Source of the DNA: Petrolisthes cinctipes
Lineage: Eukaryota > Arthropoda > Malacostraca > Decapoda > Porcellanidae
Length of the DNA stretch: 64,000 nt
NCBI GenBank assembly: GCA_033782935.1
Contig: JAWQEG010000509.1
Span: forward strand, 406,001 to 470,000
Direction of reading: 5' to 3'
A program made the translations under genes and the position numbers. Under the pieces are notes generated by a model. That model was not told where the DNA came from and ran no database searches. It worked only from the letters and a program-made list of their open reading frames with translations. This document shows positions 1 to 13,447 of this stretch, one piece after another. Each line of letters begins with the position of its first letter. The first letter of the stretch is position 1.

Positions 1-213
1 GAAGATAACTTCTCATATTATGCTAAAATGTCATATATATTTCTGTAAAAGGCCTTACCAGTATTTGTTTTGGTAGCATCAGCTGATGAGCAACCCATAA
101 AAGTTGCCAGATACCGTCACGTAACCCTGCTATCGAGATGGGTTGCTCCGGGTTGCCCTCCGACCAACCCGGGTTGGGGTGAACTGGGTTGCCTGGTGTA
201 AATAGAAGATGCC

Positions 214-250
<37 letters not shown>

Positions 251-313
251 TTAAAGGTTAGATTAGGTCCTTGTCCCTGGTTATACAATGAATAATAACT
301 TGTATCCATCATT
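1..313. other. Non-coding DNA with an ATT microsatellite
   Basis: No gene is visible. A pure ATT run occupies about 218-250. Around 130-200 there are several GGGTTG/CAACCC words including the palindrome CAACCCGGGTTG, which could fold locally. The open frames here are low-complexity Asn-rich translations of the microsatellite. Confidence 0.6.
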
Positions 314-557
314 ATTATTATTATTAAAGGTTATCCTGTGATGAAATAAGAAATTTAGAGGTTAGTAAGTCCTTCAAATATTGCCATGAAACACACACAC
401 CTATATGGAATGAGCTTGTTTGTTTTGTGGCATGGTCAGGAGGAATCAGAAGCCTTCAATTATCTATATATATATATACCCCATAAGGCATTTACACGGC
501 TAACATTCTTTCGTTTGTGTGCTTACAAACCAATACCAACCCCTGTGGAATCGACCC
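314..557. repeat. Hairpin-repeat fragment plus partial M5 MITE
   Basis: 314-460 carries the motif set (CCTGTGAT, TCCTTCAAATATTGCC, CCTATATGGAA, AGGAGGAATCAGAAGCC) that recurs at 21.3, 24.8, 30.3, 34.8 and 57.4 kb. Its two halves are roughly inverted, so it can fold. 478-557 matches the 3' half of the M5 family and ends in the inverted form of its terminus (GGAATCGACCC). Both look like truncated non-autonomous elements. Confidence 0.55.
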
Positions 558-654
558 ATTGTTTACACTCACATCTTCACTATTGTCAAGTGAGATGTAT
601 GTTTTGGCAGGGCCTTCTACACCCATTCATTTTTAATATTGCTCTGAAGGACAA

Positions 655-1254
655 TGGTGTGTGTGTGTGGAGAGACATGGGAGGTTGTGTGTGTGTGTGT
701 GTGTGGAGAGACATGGGAGGTTGTGTGTGTGTGTGTGGAGAGAGAGACATGGGAGGTTGAATGTGTGTGTGTGTGTGTGTGTGTGGAGACATGGGAGGTT
801 GAATGTGTGTGTGTGTGTAGAGAGAGACATGGGAGGTTGCATGCGTGTGTGTCTGTGTGTGTGTAGAGAGAGACATGGGAGGTTGAATGTGTGTGTGTGT
901 GTGTAGAGAGAGACATGGGAGGTTGAATGCGTGTGTGTCTGTGTGTGTGTAGAGAGAGACATGGGAGGTTGAATGTGTGTGTGTGTAGAGACATGGGAGG
1001 TTGTGTGTGTAGAGAGAGACATGGGAGGTTGAATGCGTGTGTGTGTGTAGAGAGAGACATGGGAGGTTGAATGTGTGTGTGTGTGTGTGTAGAGACATGG
1101 GAGGTTGAATGTGTGTGTGTGTGTGTGTGTAGAGAGAGAGACATAGGAGGTTGAATGCGTGTGTGTCTGTGTGTGTGTAGAGAGAGACATGGGAGGTTGA
1201 ATGTGTGTGAGTGTGTGTGTGTGTAGAGAGAGAGACACGGGAGGTTGAATGCAC
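655..1254. repeat. GT-rich minisatellite with GACATGGGAGGTTG core
   Basis: About fifteen copies of a unit made of GAGAGACATGGGAGGTTG followed by a variable GT run (roughly 35-60 bp per unit). Length differences come mostly from the GT run. Long His/Thr or Val/Cys reading frames across it are artefacts of the dinucleotide. Confidence 0.85.
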
Positions 1255-1374
1255 ACCGTAACTCCAAACACACACACACTGTCACTCCAAACACACACAC
1301 ACACACACTGTCACTCCAAACACACACACACACACCGTAACTCCAAACACACACACACACACACACTGTCACTC

Positions 1375-1405
<31 letters not shown>

Positions 1406-1469
1406 TGTCACTCCAAACACACACACACACACACTGTCACTCCAAACACACACACACACACTGTCACTC

Positions 1470-1505
<36 letters not shown>

Positions 1506-1512
1506 GTCACTC

Positions 1513-1556
<44 letters not shown>

Positions 1557-1712
1557 GTCACTCCAAACACACACACACACACACACTGTCACTCCAAACA
1601 CACACACACACACACACCGTCACTCCAAACACACACACACACACCATCACTCCAAACACACACACACACTGTCACTCCAAACACACACACACACTCACTC
1701 CAAATGCTAAAG
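1255..1712. repeat. CA-rich minisatellite with GTCACTCCAAA core
   Basis: About fifteen units of GTCACTCCAAA separated by CA runs of 12-40 bp. It abuts the 3' end of the minus-strand LINE-A, whose last recognisable bases read TTTGGAGTGA on the minus strand, the same word as the repeat core. The array may have grown from that 3' terminus. A sister array lies at 10618-11212. Confidence 0.85.
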
Positions 1713-3251
1713 GTAGTCCATCGTGTTCGATGATAACTTCCTCTGCCGCTTCATCGGTGAATCCTTCTATGGCTGTATAGTCCAATTCTTGATACACATT
1801 GTCTGCCATAGGTGGGGCAGGTGTAGTCTGGGTTTGGAGGAAGAGGAGTAGCCTGACTTGTGTGTCTCCTCTGATGTTTGTCTTGGATTGCCCTTGTTCT
1901 ATTGTCTTCAAGCAGCTGAGTCCCTTCATGGCAAAGTGATCTCCATCGGCTGTGGTTAGTAACAAGAGTCTCCAGTTGTGTGTGATCAATGATGCATTTC
2001 TTCAGAGTTGTCTTCATTTGATCTTTGAATCGCTTTTTTGGACCACTTGCTCTTCTTTCACCTCCATGTAGTTGGCTGTATAGTATCTTATGTGGGAGAC
2101 GCTCCTCAGGCATCCTTATAGCATGCCCCAGCCAACGTAGTTGGTGATGAAAGATGGTAGCTTCAAAGCTAATAGAGGATGTTCTGCTTAATTAATTTGT
2201 CTGTATGTGGGACTCTGTCACGCCAGTTTATGCCCAGAATGCGCTGTAAGCAATTGATGTGATAAGCTTCTAAGGATTTGATGTGGTGTCTGTATGTTAT
2301 CCATGATTCACAACCATACAAAAGAGTTGATATGCATACAGCCTTGCATACATATATATTGGTTATTATATTAAGATCTTTTTTTAGGAAGACTTTCTTT
2401 CAGGCGACCAAAGGATACAGAGGCCTGCCTTAGACGGTTTTGGATTTCCTCATCCAAGTTACAATTTTCAGACAGGATGCTTCCTAAATACTTGAAGTTA
2501 GATAAGTTTGTGAGTTCATTGCCTAGGATGTGAAAGGTAGGCAGTTCAGGAGGGGCAGCAGCTCCCCATTGGCAAAGAACTTCAGTCTTTTGTATGTTAA
2601 TAGAAAGACCCATCCTCCTGTAAGCATTTTCAATTGCTGTAAGGGCAGCTTGTAATGCCTCTGGTGTGTGTGCCACCAGAGCACAATCGTCAGTGTATTG
2701 TAATTCAAGGATGCGTTTAGATGTTAGTTTGGTCTTAGCCTGAAATTTCCTTATATTAAACAGATTTCCATCGAGCTTAAAGTCAATAATTACACCACTT
2801 TCTTCTTCTATGTCTCTTTTTAAAAGTGTTGTCACACATACTAGCAAAATGTTAAATAGGGTTGGAGCCACGACATCACCTTGTCTGACTCCAGTACATG
2901 CGGGAAGAGGTTTAGATTCATGTTCACCTACAGTAACTCTTTCCATCATTCCTTCATGAAACTGTCTTAGGATGTTGAGGAATTTCGAAGATCTTGCCAT
3001 TGTTTTAATATGGCTTGTGAAGATGGGTTATTTAGAGTAGCAGAGTGAGCTTTATGCACATTATCTAAAAGGGTGTAGATTCTGTCCTTGTTCTCGTCGA
3101 ACCAATCTTGGTGCTTCCTACCTCTGTAGCCAATTGCATCAACTGCAGCCTCATATAACAGTGAGCTGATAGATGTCCATATATCATTGACTGAGTCATC
3201 AGCTCCCAAGTGAAGTTCAAAATCTGTCAGCTTTTCAGCTACTGCTCTGCG
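1713..3251 (-). mobile_element. LINE-A 3' part (RTE-like non-LTR retrotransposon)
   Basis: Downstream half of a minus-strand LINE whose upstream half is at 6991-8155. Coding order on the minus strand is linker, RT from motif B onward, then a C-terminal region. The insertion of LINE-B separates the halves: the residues before the break (6991 side, ending ..NNSTAFR) join those after it (RAVAEKLTDF.. on the 3251 side). I place it near the RTE-type apurinic-endonuclease LINEs from the whole-protein pattern. Clade assignment is an inference. Confidence 0.8.
1713..3251 (-). pseudogene. LINE-A reverse transcriptase, 3' coding remnant
   Basis: 2371-3000 encodes RT motif B (GVRQGDVVAPTLFNILL) and motif C (LQYTDDCALVA), with YTDD at the catalytic aspartates. 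1751-2113 encodes the C-terminal tail, including a C2H2-like segment with the spacing CPTYGRQC..YSHRRIH. 2967-3251 encodes the linker (VNDIWTSISSLLYEAAVD). Between that linker and motif B the RT finger motifs and first catalytic Asp are absent, so about 1 kb was deleted internally. Frame breaks separate the three pieces. It is non-functional. Confidence 0.75.
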
Positions 3252-6200
3252 CAGTGGCAATATCGTAACCAATGAGGTAAGAGGTATGCAGCCATTGCGC
3301 AGTGGCTACCATCCAGAATTGGGAAGTTCTTTACAAAGCACCTCGGTGACCTACCCCTCCACAGGAAGGGTAGGTAAGTCTCACCCCGCCTCCACGTGGT
3401 GACCTCGGGGGACACCTCCCTATTTTTTCATTATTTTATTTTATAGATGCTGGAGGTGAAGCTGAAGGGGGAGGCGGTGTGGAGGCACAGTAGGTCCCTC
3501 CACATATAGGTTTTGATTTCCTCTTTAATATTTTTTTAGAGACAAAATAATTTTTAAATTATAATTGTAATTATTTTATCAAATATAGGTTTTAATTTCC
3601 TTTTTAAATTTGTATTGACAAAATTATTTTTAAATTATAACTATAATTATTTTTAAAAGTGTAGAATATGCATTTCTGCCTTTTTTCTCTTTTATTACAG
3701 TTTGGTGTTTTTAAAAGGAACTTTGACAATTCTGATGGCCCGTGTCCCTCCGGGATTGAGCGCTGAGTTGGCCTTGCCAGCCACCAGTGGCCCCCCGATG
3801 GGGGGATGGACAGCTGCAGCTAGTGGCGGGGAAGGGTCTCCAGTCTGCCCTGTGGGGGGTAGGAAAGGGGAAGAATGCTTGAGAGTAGTAGCAATGAATG
3901 TGAATGGAATGGTGAATGAGGTGAAAAGGAGAGAGTTTGTGGAGTGTGTCAGAAGAAGCAAGATAGATGTATGTGGAGTATCAGAAACGCATATGAAAGG
4001 ATGGGGGGTGGAAGAGTGTAGGAATAGAGGGAAGAGTGTGTTGTGGGAAGGAATGGAAGGAGACGTGACATGGACGGGTAGGGATGAAAAGTGTAAAGGG
4101 AGAGGAAAGGAAGGGTGTGCATTGTTGGTTTCTGGGAGGGTGTGGAAGGGAATGGACGGACATGGAAGGAAGAGGACAAGGATAGTATGGATGACAAGCA
4201 AGATTGGGATAGTGAAATATGCATGGGTCTGCGCGTATGCACCAGTGAACGCGCAGACCAAGGTAGGAAAAAGGAAAATGAAAGAGTTTTGGGATGGGTT
4301 AAATGAATGTCTGAGAAGTTTTGAGAGGGGGAGGAGGGTTGTGCTTGTGGGAGACATGAATGGGAAGGTAGGGAATGAAAGAATAGGAAATGTAGTTGGC
4401 AAGGGGGGTGTGAATGGAATAAATGAGAATGGTGAGTGCCTGGTGGATGTGTGTGCTGAAGCGGGGTTGTTCCTCGCCAACACCTGCTTCGAGCACAGAC
4501 TGATCCACAGGTATACATGGAAGAGGAGGGATGAAAGGGGAGAGCAAATGAGTTGGATAGATTATATAGCTGTGGATGAAAGGATAAGGAAAGATGTGAT
4601 GGATGCTAGAGTGGTGAGAGGAATGTTCCAGTGCTCTGACCACTATGCGGTGTTGGCAAGGATTAGAGTCAGGGCAAAATGGGAGTATGGCAGGAAGGAT
4701 AGAGGGGGGAACAAGAGGGAGGTGGCAAGCGGAAGATTGAATGACAGTGAGTACAGAGAGGTATATAAGAGGAGGGTGGGTGAGGTGCTGGAGGATGCAA
4801 TGCTGAGTATGGGGGAGGGAGTGGGAGTGAATGAGGTGTACGAAAGGTTTAAGACAATAGTGATGAGAACAGCAGCAGAGGTAGTGGGAAGCAAGTCACA
4901 GAAGAGGGGAAAGAAAAGGAGTGCTTGGTGGTCAGATGAAGTGAAGGATGCAATAGCGAAGAAAAGGAAGGCATATAGGAGAACACTACAGAGGAATGTG
5001 TCAGAGGAAGTGAAAAAGAGGTGGAAGAGAGAATATAATGTTTGTAAGAGACAAGTGAAGAGGATGGTGAGTGAGAGTAAAAGGAGAGTGGATGAGGAGT
5101 TTGGTAGGAAATTGAGTGAGAAGTTTAAAGAAAATAAGAAATTATTCTGGAAGGAGATTAAAAGAGAAAGAGGAGAAGGAAAGTCTGGTAGCGTGAGAAT
5201 GAAGAGAGAGGATGGAGTTACTGTGGGTAGAAGTGGGGAAGTGAAAGAAGTGTTGAAGAGGCACTTTGATCGCTTGATGAATGAAGGGACGGGAGGGGAG
5301 GCGGTGGTGACATGCATGGGGATGGAGGCAGGTGGTAGACGACAGTGTGTACAGGGAGAACTGGGAAGGGAAGAGGTTAGGAAAGCAATAGGAAAGTTGA
5401 AGATGGGAAAGGCACCGAGGGTGGATGGGATAACTGCTGAAATGTTAAAGTGTGGGGGGGAGGTAGTGGTGGAGTGGATGTTGCTTATATGTACATTGGC
5501 TTGGAGGCAGGGAGAGGTGCCAGAGGATTGGAAGAGAGCCATAATTGTACCTTTGTATAAGGGGAAGGGAAGTAAGGATGAGTGTGGTAGCTATAGGGGA
5601 AAAGGCCTTCTTAGTGTACCGGGGAAGGTTTACGGGAAGGTTATTACGGAGAGACTGATTGAAGTAACAGGGAATAAAGTTAGTGAGGAGCAGGGAGGGT
5701 TCAGAAAGGGTAGAGGATGTGTGGACCAAATATTTGCATTCAAATCAATAGTGGAGAAGTATATTGGGAAGGGTAAGAAGTTGTATGCTGCCTTCATGGA
5801 CCTGGAGAAGGCATACGATAGGGTTGATAGGAAAGCTATGACAGAGGTGCTGAAAGGCATTGAGGCTTTTTATGCAGATGCAAAAGCATGTGTACGGGTA
5901 GAGGGTGATCTAAGTGAGAGTGTTAATATTAGTGTAGGGCTGAGACAGGGATGTGTTATGTCACCATGGTTGTTCAATATATATATGGATGGTTGTATGA
6001 GAGAGGTGAAAGCCAAAGTGAATGGTCTGGGGGTGAAGTTGAGGCTGAATGAAGCAAATTGGTCCCTGGTGGCAAGTTTGTTTGCGGATGACTCTGTGCT
6101 GATGGCTGGGAATGAAAGGAATTTACAGAGAGTGGTGGACGAATTTTAGTCTGTGTGTAAACGAAGGAAACTGAAGGTGTATGTTGGTAAAAGTAAAGTG

Positions 6201-6990
6201 ATGGTATTTGAAAGAGCAGAAACTGAAGTGATTGACTTTGCTACACCTTACAGAGTGGCTGTACCAACTGGGACGAAGTGTGAGATAACTCTGAGGGGTG
6301 AGAGGATGGAGGAAGTGAAGGAGTTTAAGTACCTGGGTACAGTTATGTGTAAACATGGAAGTATGGAAGGAGAAATTAGGGAGAGAGCAGTGAAGGGTAG
6401 ACAGGTCATAGGATCACTGGGGAGGATTATGAAGGGTAGAAGTGTTAGTGTGGAAGTGAAAAGGGGACTACGAAATAGTATAATCCTGCCAACACTGACG
6501 TATGCGTCGGAGACATGGACATGGAGTAGGGCTCACCAGTCTAGAATAGGTGTTGAGGAAATGAGTTACTTGAGAGGAAGATGTGGACTTACTAGATGGG
6601 ATGGAGAAAGTAATGACTAATGAGAGTGTGTATGAGAGGTGTGGTATGAGTGAGAAGGCAATTGGCATTGAGTGTGGAGTGGTTGAGAGAGTGAAACGTG
6701 ATACATTGAGGTGGTTTGGACATGTAGAGAGAATGCAAGGTGAGGAGTTTGTAAAGAAGGTGTATGGAAGTGAAGTTGTGGCACCTGGTGTGAGAGGCAG
6801 ACCTCCGGCTAGGTGGCAGAACAGAGTGGAGGAGTATGTAAGTGAGAGAAACGTGTGGGGTAGAGGAGGGCTTGAACAAGTAAGGAGTGAGTGTTGGAAC
6901 AGGGAGAACTGGAGACACTTCTGCCGTGGCCACCCCCTTGGGGGGAGTTCCCGGAGGGAACGAGGTGTCAGAGCTATAGATAGATAGATG
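3252..6990 (+). mobile_element. LINE-B copy 1, nearly full-length, nested in LINE-A
   Basis: A 3.74-kb plus-strand non-LTR retrotransposon inserted into LINE-A. It starts just after ACTGCTCTGCG (ends 3251) and ends in AGCTATAGATAGATAGATG before GCGGAATGC (6991). The only sequence shared at both borders is GCG. 3252-3701 is a 5' UTR, 3702-6987 is coding, and the 3' end is GGAGTTCCCGGAGGGAACGA followed by a TAGA tail. Further copies of this family lie at 20157-20336, 32004-32750, 34912-38490 and 43720-44985. Confidence 0.88.
3702..6987 (+). pseudogene. LINE-B copy 1 endonuclease-reverse transcriptase
   Basis: The frame opens at 3702. Residues ~65-330 are an exonuclease/endonuclease/phosphatase fold (AMNVNGMVNE, VSETHMKGW, VGDMNGKVG, and QCSDHYAVLA as the catalytic Asp-His). 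Residues ~590-815 are RT (AIIVPLYKGKGS, FMDLEKAYDRVD, VGLRQGCVMSPWLFNIYMD, SLFADDSVLMA). Three lesions are visible against the other copies. A 10-residue in-frame gap (RIYGVGGPLL missing) lies near 5850. A CAG to TAG stop at 6147-6149 is followed by the same frame. A 7-bp insertion near 6615 shifts the frame before the C-terminal VYERCGMSEKAIG part (to 6987). The RT is therefore not translatable as one protein today. All other frames here are shadows. Confidence 0.85.
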
Positions 6991-7900
6991 GCGGAATGCA
7001 GTGCTGTTATTTTCATTCTACAGTGCTGCACAATTTAATTTTTTTCTTCCTTGATTGTTGTCTGCGTATTGGTGGTCGTACATGTAAGTTGAGCTTAGCA
7101 ATTATCATAAGATGGTCAGTCCAACATTCCACTCACCTTATGGCTGGAGTCAGTAAGACATCTTTCAGGTCTCTTGATCGCACTATTATGTAATCAATTA
7201 GGTGCCAGTGTTTGGATCTTGGGTGCATCCAGGAAGTCTTATATTTGTTCTTCTGTTGAAAGATAGTGTTTGTTATTTTTAGATCATGCTTGTCACATAG
7301 GTTTAATAGTCTAAGTCCATTTGAGTTTGTGTGTCCAATACCGAGGTTCCCTATCACTCCTCCCCATGTTTGATTGTTACTGCTGACTCTAGCATTAAAA
7401 TCTCCCAGTAATATAATTTTGTCGTTTCTTGGGATATGATTTAAGGTGTCATCTAGAGCTTGATAAAAGCGATCTTTTCCTTCACTGTTGCTTGGTTGGG
7501 TTGGAGCATTTGCACTTATAAGTGTGGCATGTCGGTGTTTTGCTAAGGGAATGCGGAGAGTCATTAACCTTTCAATTATGCCAGCTGGCATTTCTAGAAG
7601 CTTAGGTAAAAGACTATTTTTTATTGCAAAACCAACACCATGCAGGTGCTGGCCATCTTTAGGGTAGCCCTTCCAGGAAAAGGTGTACCCTTCTCCAACT
7701 TCATTTAGTGATCCCTCTTCTAGAAACCTCGTCTCACTCAGGGCAACAATATCCACTTTGTAACGTCTCAGTTCCGCGGCAATGAAAGCCGTTCTGCGTT
7801 GTGGTCTATCCGTTCTTCGGTTGGTGTCTAGCAGAGTTCTAATATTCCATGTGGCAATTCTTAGAGGTATTTGTTTATTTCTTCTTGTGTTTCGACTGCT
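6991..7900 (-). pseudogene. LINE-A endonuclease domain
   Basis: The minus-strand reading begins around 7860 with IATWNIRTLLD and continues through DIVALSETRFLE (catalytic Glu), HGVGFAIKN, LISANAPTQ, ILLGDFNARVS (Asp/Asn) and LIDYIIV. After the stop at 7133 a shifted frame supplies the expected catalytic WTDH. This is the apurinic-type endonuclease order of RTE-like LINEs. One frameshift and one in-frame TAG (near 7040) show it is dead. Confidence 0.8.
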
Positions 7901-8155
7901 AGGTGGAATGTCCCGATATGTGCGGTTACCTATCCAGGAAAGGTAGAGTGACCAATGTGTAGGCCACCTTTTCTAGGCCCCTCCCCATTTGGGGTAAGCA
8001 GTGCGGTTCATCAGTAGGCCTGCTCAGTCACTCAGGGGTCTGCCGAAAGCAGCTGCTACTCCTATCCCAGCTGCTAGCGACCATATATAGCCCTGTGCCG
8101 CTGACGTGCAGGGGTCAAGCTAGAGGCTTCCAGTGCATTCAGACCTTCCCCCGTC
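6991..8155 (-). mobile_element. LINE-A 5' part
   Basis: Upstream half of the minus-strand LINE-A. 7133-7900 is the endonuclease and 7900-8155 is probably 5' UTR, GC-rich and containing TAGGCCCCTCCCCATTTGGGG. The 6991-7132 stretch continues the coding in a shifted frame (WTDHLMIIAKLNLHVRPP, then KLNCAAL-stop-NENNSTAFR) up to the LINE-B insertion. Confidence 0.8.
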
Positions 8156-8590
8156 ACTCTTCCCCCATCGCCGTCAGACTTTGTGAAGTTGGTGAAAAAT
8201 ATAGATAAGGACTCTGTGATTTACAGGAGAAGATACCTGCACAAAGAAGTTGTTTAAAGTGGCAAAGAGGGTGTGCAAACCCCAGTGACACTATCTTGAT
8301 CATAGAGAGGGTGATTCCATTGGCAAGGAAAAGATCCAGGACAATGGGCACCTCCCCATGACTGTAGGAAGTTGCCAGAACTCCAGTTTGTCGGAGAACT
8401 GCCTTAAAAGTACACCTCCAAGTACTTTCTTTTCTCTCAGGGTTAGCTCCCCTAGCTTTACGTTTTACTTGACTAACCCACAAGGAAGTGGGGGGCAGTG
8501 GTTGGTAGGTGCCAGGTTGTGTCCACCCACCGGCGGGCCTGCACACCGTACCTCTGGGGCCCACTGCTGCTCCGAGATCCCCTGTTGATT
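8156..8590. other. No recognisable gene
   Basis: Unique-looking sequence between LINE-A and the left fold-back arm. Short open frames on both strands have no recognisable domain. I see no splice-supported exon. Confidence 0.5.
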
Positions 8591-10400
<1,810 letters not shown>

Positions 10401-10617
10401 AAGACCTCTAGTTACCGTGAGTGGCCACGAGGAGGCACAACAGGAGTCTTGATGATGGAGAGGCTTTGTACTGGCAGGGGAAGACTTACGTATACAGCTT
10501 CCCCGTTCACCACAGGGGCTAGCCAGCGGCAGTGGCTGAAAGCGAGAAGTCAAGCAAAGCATGTACAGTACTTACCACCCACAGTAACACTGCACTAGAC
10601 ACATCTCATCACCCTGT

Positions 10618-11212
10618 GTGATCACACACACACACACACACACCGTCACTCCAAACACACACACACACACACACCGTCACTCCAAACACACACACACACA
10701 CACACCGTCACTCCAAACACACACACACACACACACCGTCACTCCAAACACACACACACACACACACCGTCACTCCAAACACACACACACACCGTCACTC
10801 CAAACACACACACACACTGTCACTTCAAACACACACACACACACTGTCACTTCAAACACACACACACACACACCGTCACTCCAAACACACACACACACTG
10901 TCACTCCAAACGCACACACACACACACACCGTCACTCCAAACACACACACACACAGTCACTCCAAACACACACACACACACACAGTCACTCCAAACACAC
11001 ACACACACACCATCACTCCAAACACAAACACACACCGTCACTCCAAACACACACACACACACACACCGTCACTCCAAACACACACACACACACCGTCACT
11101 CCAAACAAACACACACACACACACACACCGTCACTCCAAACACACACACACACACACCGTCACTCCAAACAAACACACACACACACACACTGTCACTTCA
11201 AACACACACCTG
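10618..11212. repeat. CA-rich minisatellite, sister of 1255-1712
   Basis: About 24 units of CGTCACTCCAAA (variants TGTCACTTCAAA, CATCACTCCAAA) spaced by CA runs. The core is the same as in the array next to LINE-A, but no LINE-A 3' end is attached here. Confidence 0.9.
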
Positions 11213-11261
11213 GGAAACAAACACCAACAAACACCTATATTCACACAAGCAAAGTCCACTC

Positions 11262-11425
11262 TTAATGGAGAACTTTTGTGTTGGTAAATCTGGAGCAACT
11301 GAATCCTCCAAACTATTCCAAGCAACAACAGAACACCATTATTTTTGTTAACTTGGCCCTGTTTCTTGGCATACTTTGGAGGAATCACGGCACTCCAATG
11401 TAACAAAAAAGAATTACCACCTTAA
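11262..11425. mobile_element. M6 hairpin MITE with TTAA ends
   Basis: Runs from TTAATGGAGAACTTTTGTGT to ATTACCACCTTAA. Inner arms GAATCCTCCAAACTATTCC and ACTTTGGAGGAATCA are inverted around a loop with CAGAACACCATTATTTTTGT. A near-identical copy of about 161 bp is at 34611-34771. TTAA at both ends suggests a piggyBac-type target, but no transposase is present to confirm it. Confidence 0.65.
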
Positions 11426-11592
11426 GGGGGTGCAGGAGTAGGGGGCAGGCTTGGGGGGGTTTTGGGGGGTGCAGGAGTAGAGGGACAGGTTTGGGGGGGG
11501 GGGGTTAGGGGGGTGCAGGAATAGGGGACAGGCTTTCTACCCACCCCAAGCCTGTCCCCCTATCCCCGCACCCCCCAAACCCCCCACACCCA
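11426..11592. repeat. G-rich hairpin minisatellite (copy 1)
   Basis: Repeats of a ~40-bp unit GGGTGCAGGAGTAGGGGACA + GGCTTGGGGGG, then the same unit inverted (CCAAGCCTGTCCCC...CCGCACCCCCC), so the block folds back. Runs of five or more G could form quadruplexes. Other copies: 24283-24430 and 56400-56665. Confidence 0.75.
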
Positions 11593-12150
11593 CACCACCT
11601 TAACATAATAATTTGTTGATAATTGTTTATTCATGGAAAGGACTAAGACCTGCTGATACTACTTCAAAATGATAACTAACAGCTTATACAAATAGAGTAT
11701 CAAAACCATTCACTGTTTCAAAATGAACCAGCAACACTATGATGGATGTCAGTATTATAAACATACCAACAAGTCCAAACTCTTAATTATGATGTTTTGT
11801 GAATACCGGCCCTGAACCTCTTGGTGCTTAAAAATTAAACATACTAACCATTGTGTTACATAAACCTTTATTCTCTCATCATACTTTAAAATAATTATAA
11901 CCTTGTTTAATCTTACAGACCTGGAGAGTGATGAGTCACACTTGTACAATTTCAAGATGGTACGGCTGAAGCGACACTGACTGAACAAGGTATTGATATC
12001 ATTGTCGAGATTAGGAAGATGTAGAAGATAGAAATGAAGATGTGGACCCAAAGTTGACCCCAGTAAAGTAAGTGTTGATATCTTCACTACCCATACAGTG
12101 TTAACATCTTCACTATTAGGTAGAAGATGTCACTACTTTATGCTGTTGTA
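11593..12150. other. AT-rich, no gene seen
   Basis: No domain-bearing frame, exon or repeat family recognised. A frame at 11755-12087 (minus) has no recognisable similarity. Confidence 0.5.
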
Positions 12151-12387
12151 CAGCCACAATCAAGTATCCACCAACACTTTCCTTTCATCGTAGTAAAGAT
12201 CTTGGTCATAAAGAACAACACGTGTATGATTTTGCAGCACCTCATAATAACAATAATAATAATAATAATCCTGGTAATAATTGAGGGGGTTGAGTTGACA
12301 TAAGGTGTTGTATGATTATATTTTGATATGATACTTATTTATTTGTACGATGGAAGGAAAGTGTTGATGGATATTTGATTGTGGCTG
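12151..12387. mobile_element. M1 MITE, full copy (237 bp, TA-flanked)
   Basis: Termini CAGCCACAATCAAGTATCC and its inverted partner ending TTGATTGTGGCTG, flanked by TA at 12149-12150 and 12388-12389. The inverted arms run past the CTTTCCTT(C/T)CATCGT word. TA target plus a CAG start is typical of Tc1/mariner-derived MITEs. Other M1 copies: 23073-23165 (partial), 33977-34486 and 45429-45640. Confidence 0.8.
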
Positions 12388-12983
12388 TACAAGTAGCACC
12401 AGTAACACATCTACTAGAGTGACAAGTTGACGTTGTATTGCAGTTAGATAGTCTTGCTTTTTCTATATGTTGTAAACCCTCGAAAAGAACAGCGTGTGTA
12501 GCAATTTTTGTGGCCAATAGTACTTACTGTTTATGTCAGTATGTTGTAATGTTATGGTTTGTTGATCAAGGATACTTTTCCAACTGACCCTAGTCATTAT
12601 CTGTGGCCAGCATTGTCAGGTCACTAACACACTGCTTCCATGTTTTTCTTGAGGTCATACACAACAACATATTGATGCCCGGGGTACAACGTCCATATAA
12701 AATGTATGGGCTTCATACCCCAAGCATCGGTCATCGTAACCAATGATATGTTCTTAGGTCGATTCCACAGTGGTTTGTTTTGGTTTGTAAGCACCATAAC
12801 AAAAGAAACTGAACTGTGTAAATGACTCATGAGTGAATTATTTAATGAATTTGGTGAGTAAACTATGCAGTGATCATCATTGTCAGGGTGTTGTGACAAC
12901 AGGCGTACCAGGGTAAAGATCAAAACACTGTAATTTTCCACCACCAAATATATTACACTATATACAGTGTGGTTCTTGACATT
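12388..12983. other. Unannotated DNA with a partial M5 MITE (12757-12880)
   Basis: 12757 begins with the M5 terminus GGTCGATTCCACAGTGG and continues through the family interior (AATTATTTAATGAATTTGGT) to about 12880, where it is lost. The rest shows nothing recognisable. Confidence 0.55.
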
Positions 12984-13163
12984 ACTATGTGTCTCTGAGC
13001 ACTAACTTCACCAAATGTACAATATACTTATAAATGTTAATCTAACACCAGGGTCTCTAGTTAAGGAAGGGTGTCTTTACTATGTGTCTCTCAGCACCAA
13101 ACGTACAATATACTTATAAATGTTAATCTAACACCAGGGTCTCTAGTTAAGGAAGGGTGTCTT
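12984..13163. repeat. ~90-bp tandem duplication
   Basis: Two adjacent copies (12984-13076 and 13077-13163) share ACTATGTGTCTCT at the start and TCTAGTTAAGGAAGGGTGTC at the end. They differ by small indels in the first third. No coding potential is recognised. Confidence 0.8.
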
Positions 13164-13447
13164 CCTCCTGCTGTTACAACCAAGCCGGCAGGTTACTCCT
13201 CTACACTACACCTTGTACCAGGCCTTTCGGGTTCAAACCAACCAAAAGTCTTTTTCATATTGAAGCAATCTCAGTATAACTTTAAATACACAGAAGTAAT
13301 CTCTAATGAATAATTAATACAAAATACACTTACACCTAATTTTAACTAATTAATTTAATCACACAAACATTTCTTTACATATATTATTATGGTAGTTAAT
13401 ATAACAAAGTGAGGTTTGTTTCCTTGTGACCATCTCAGTCACCTCAC

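Noticed and set aside
617..1710. Long Cys/Val- and His/Thr-rich frames
   Set aside because: Translations of GT/CA repeats in several frames at once.
4643..5542. 299-codon minus-strand frame opposite LINE-B
   Set aside because: Ser/Leu-rich shadow of the plus-strand LINE-B RT; similar shadows occur opposite the other LINE-B copies.
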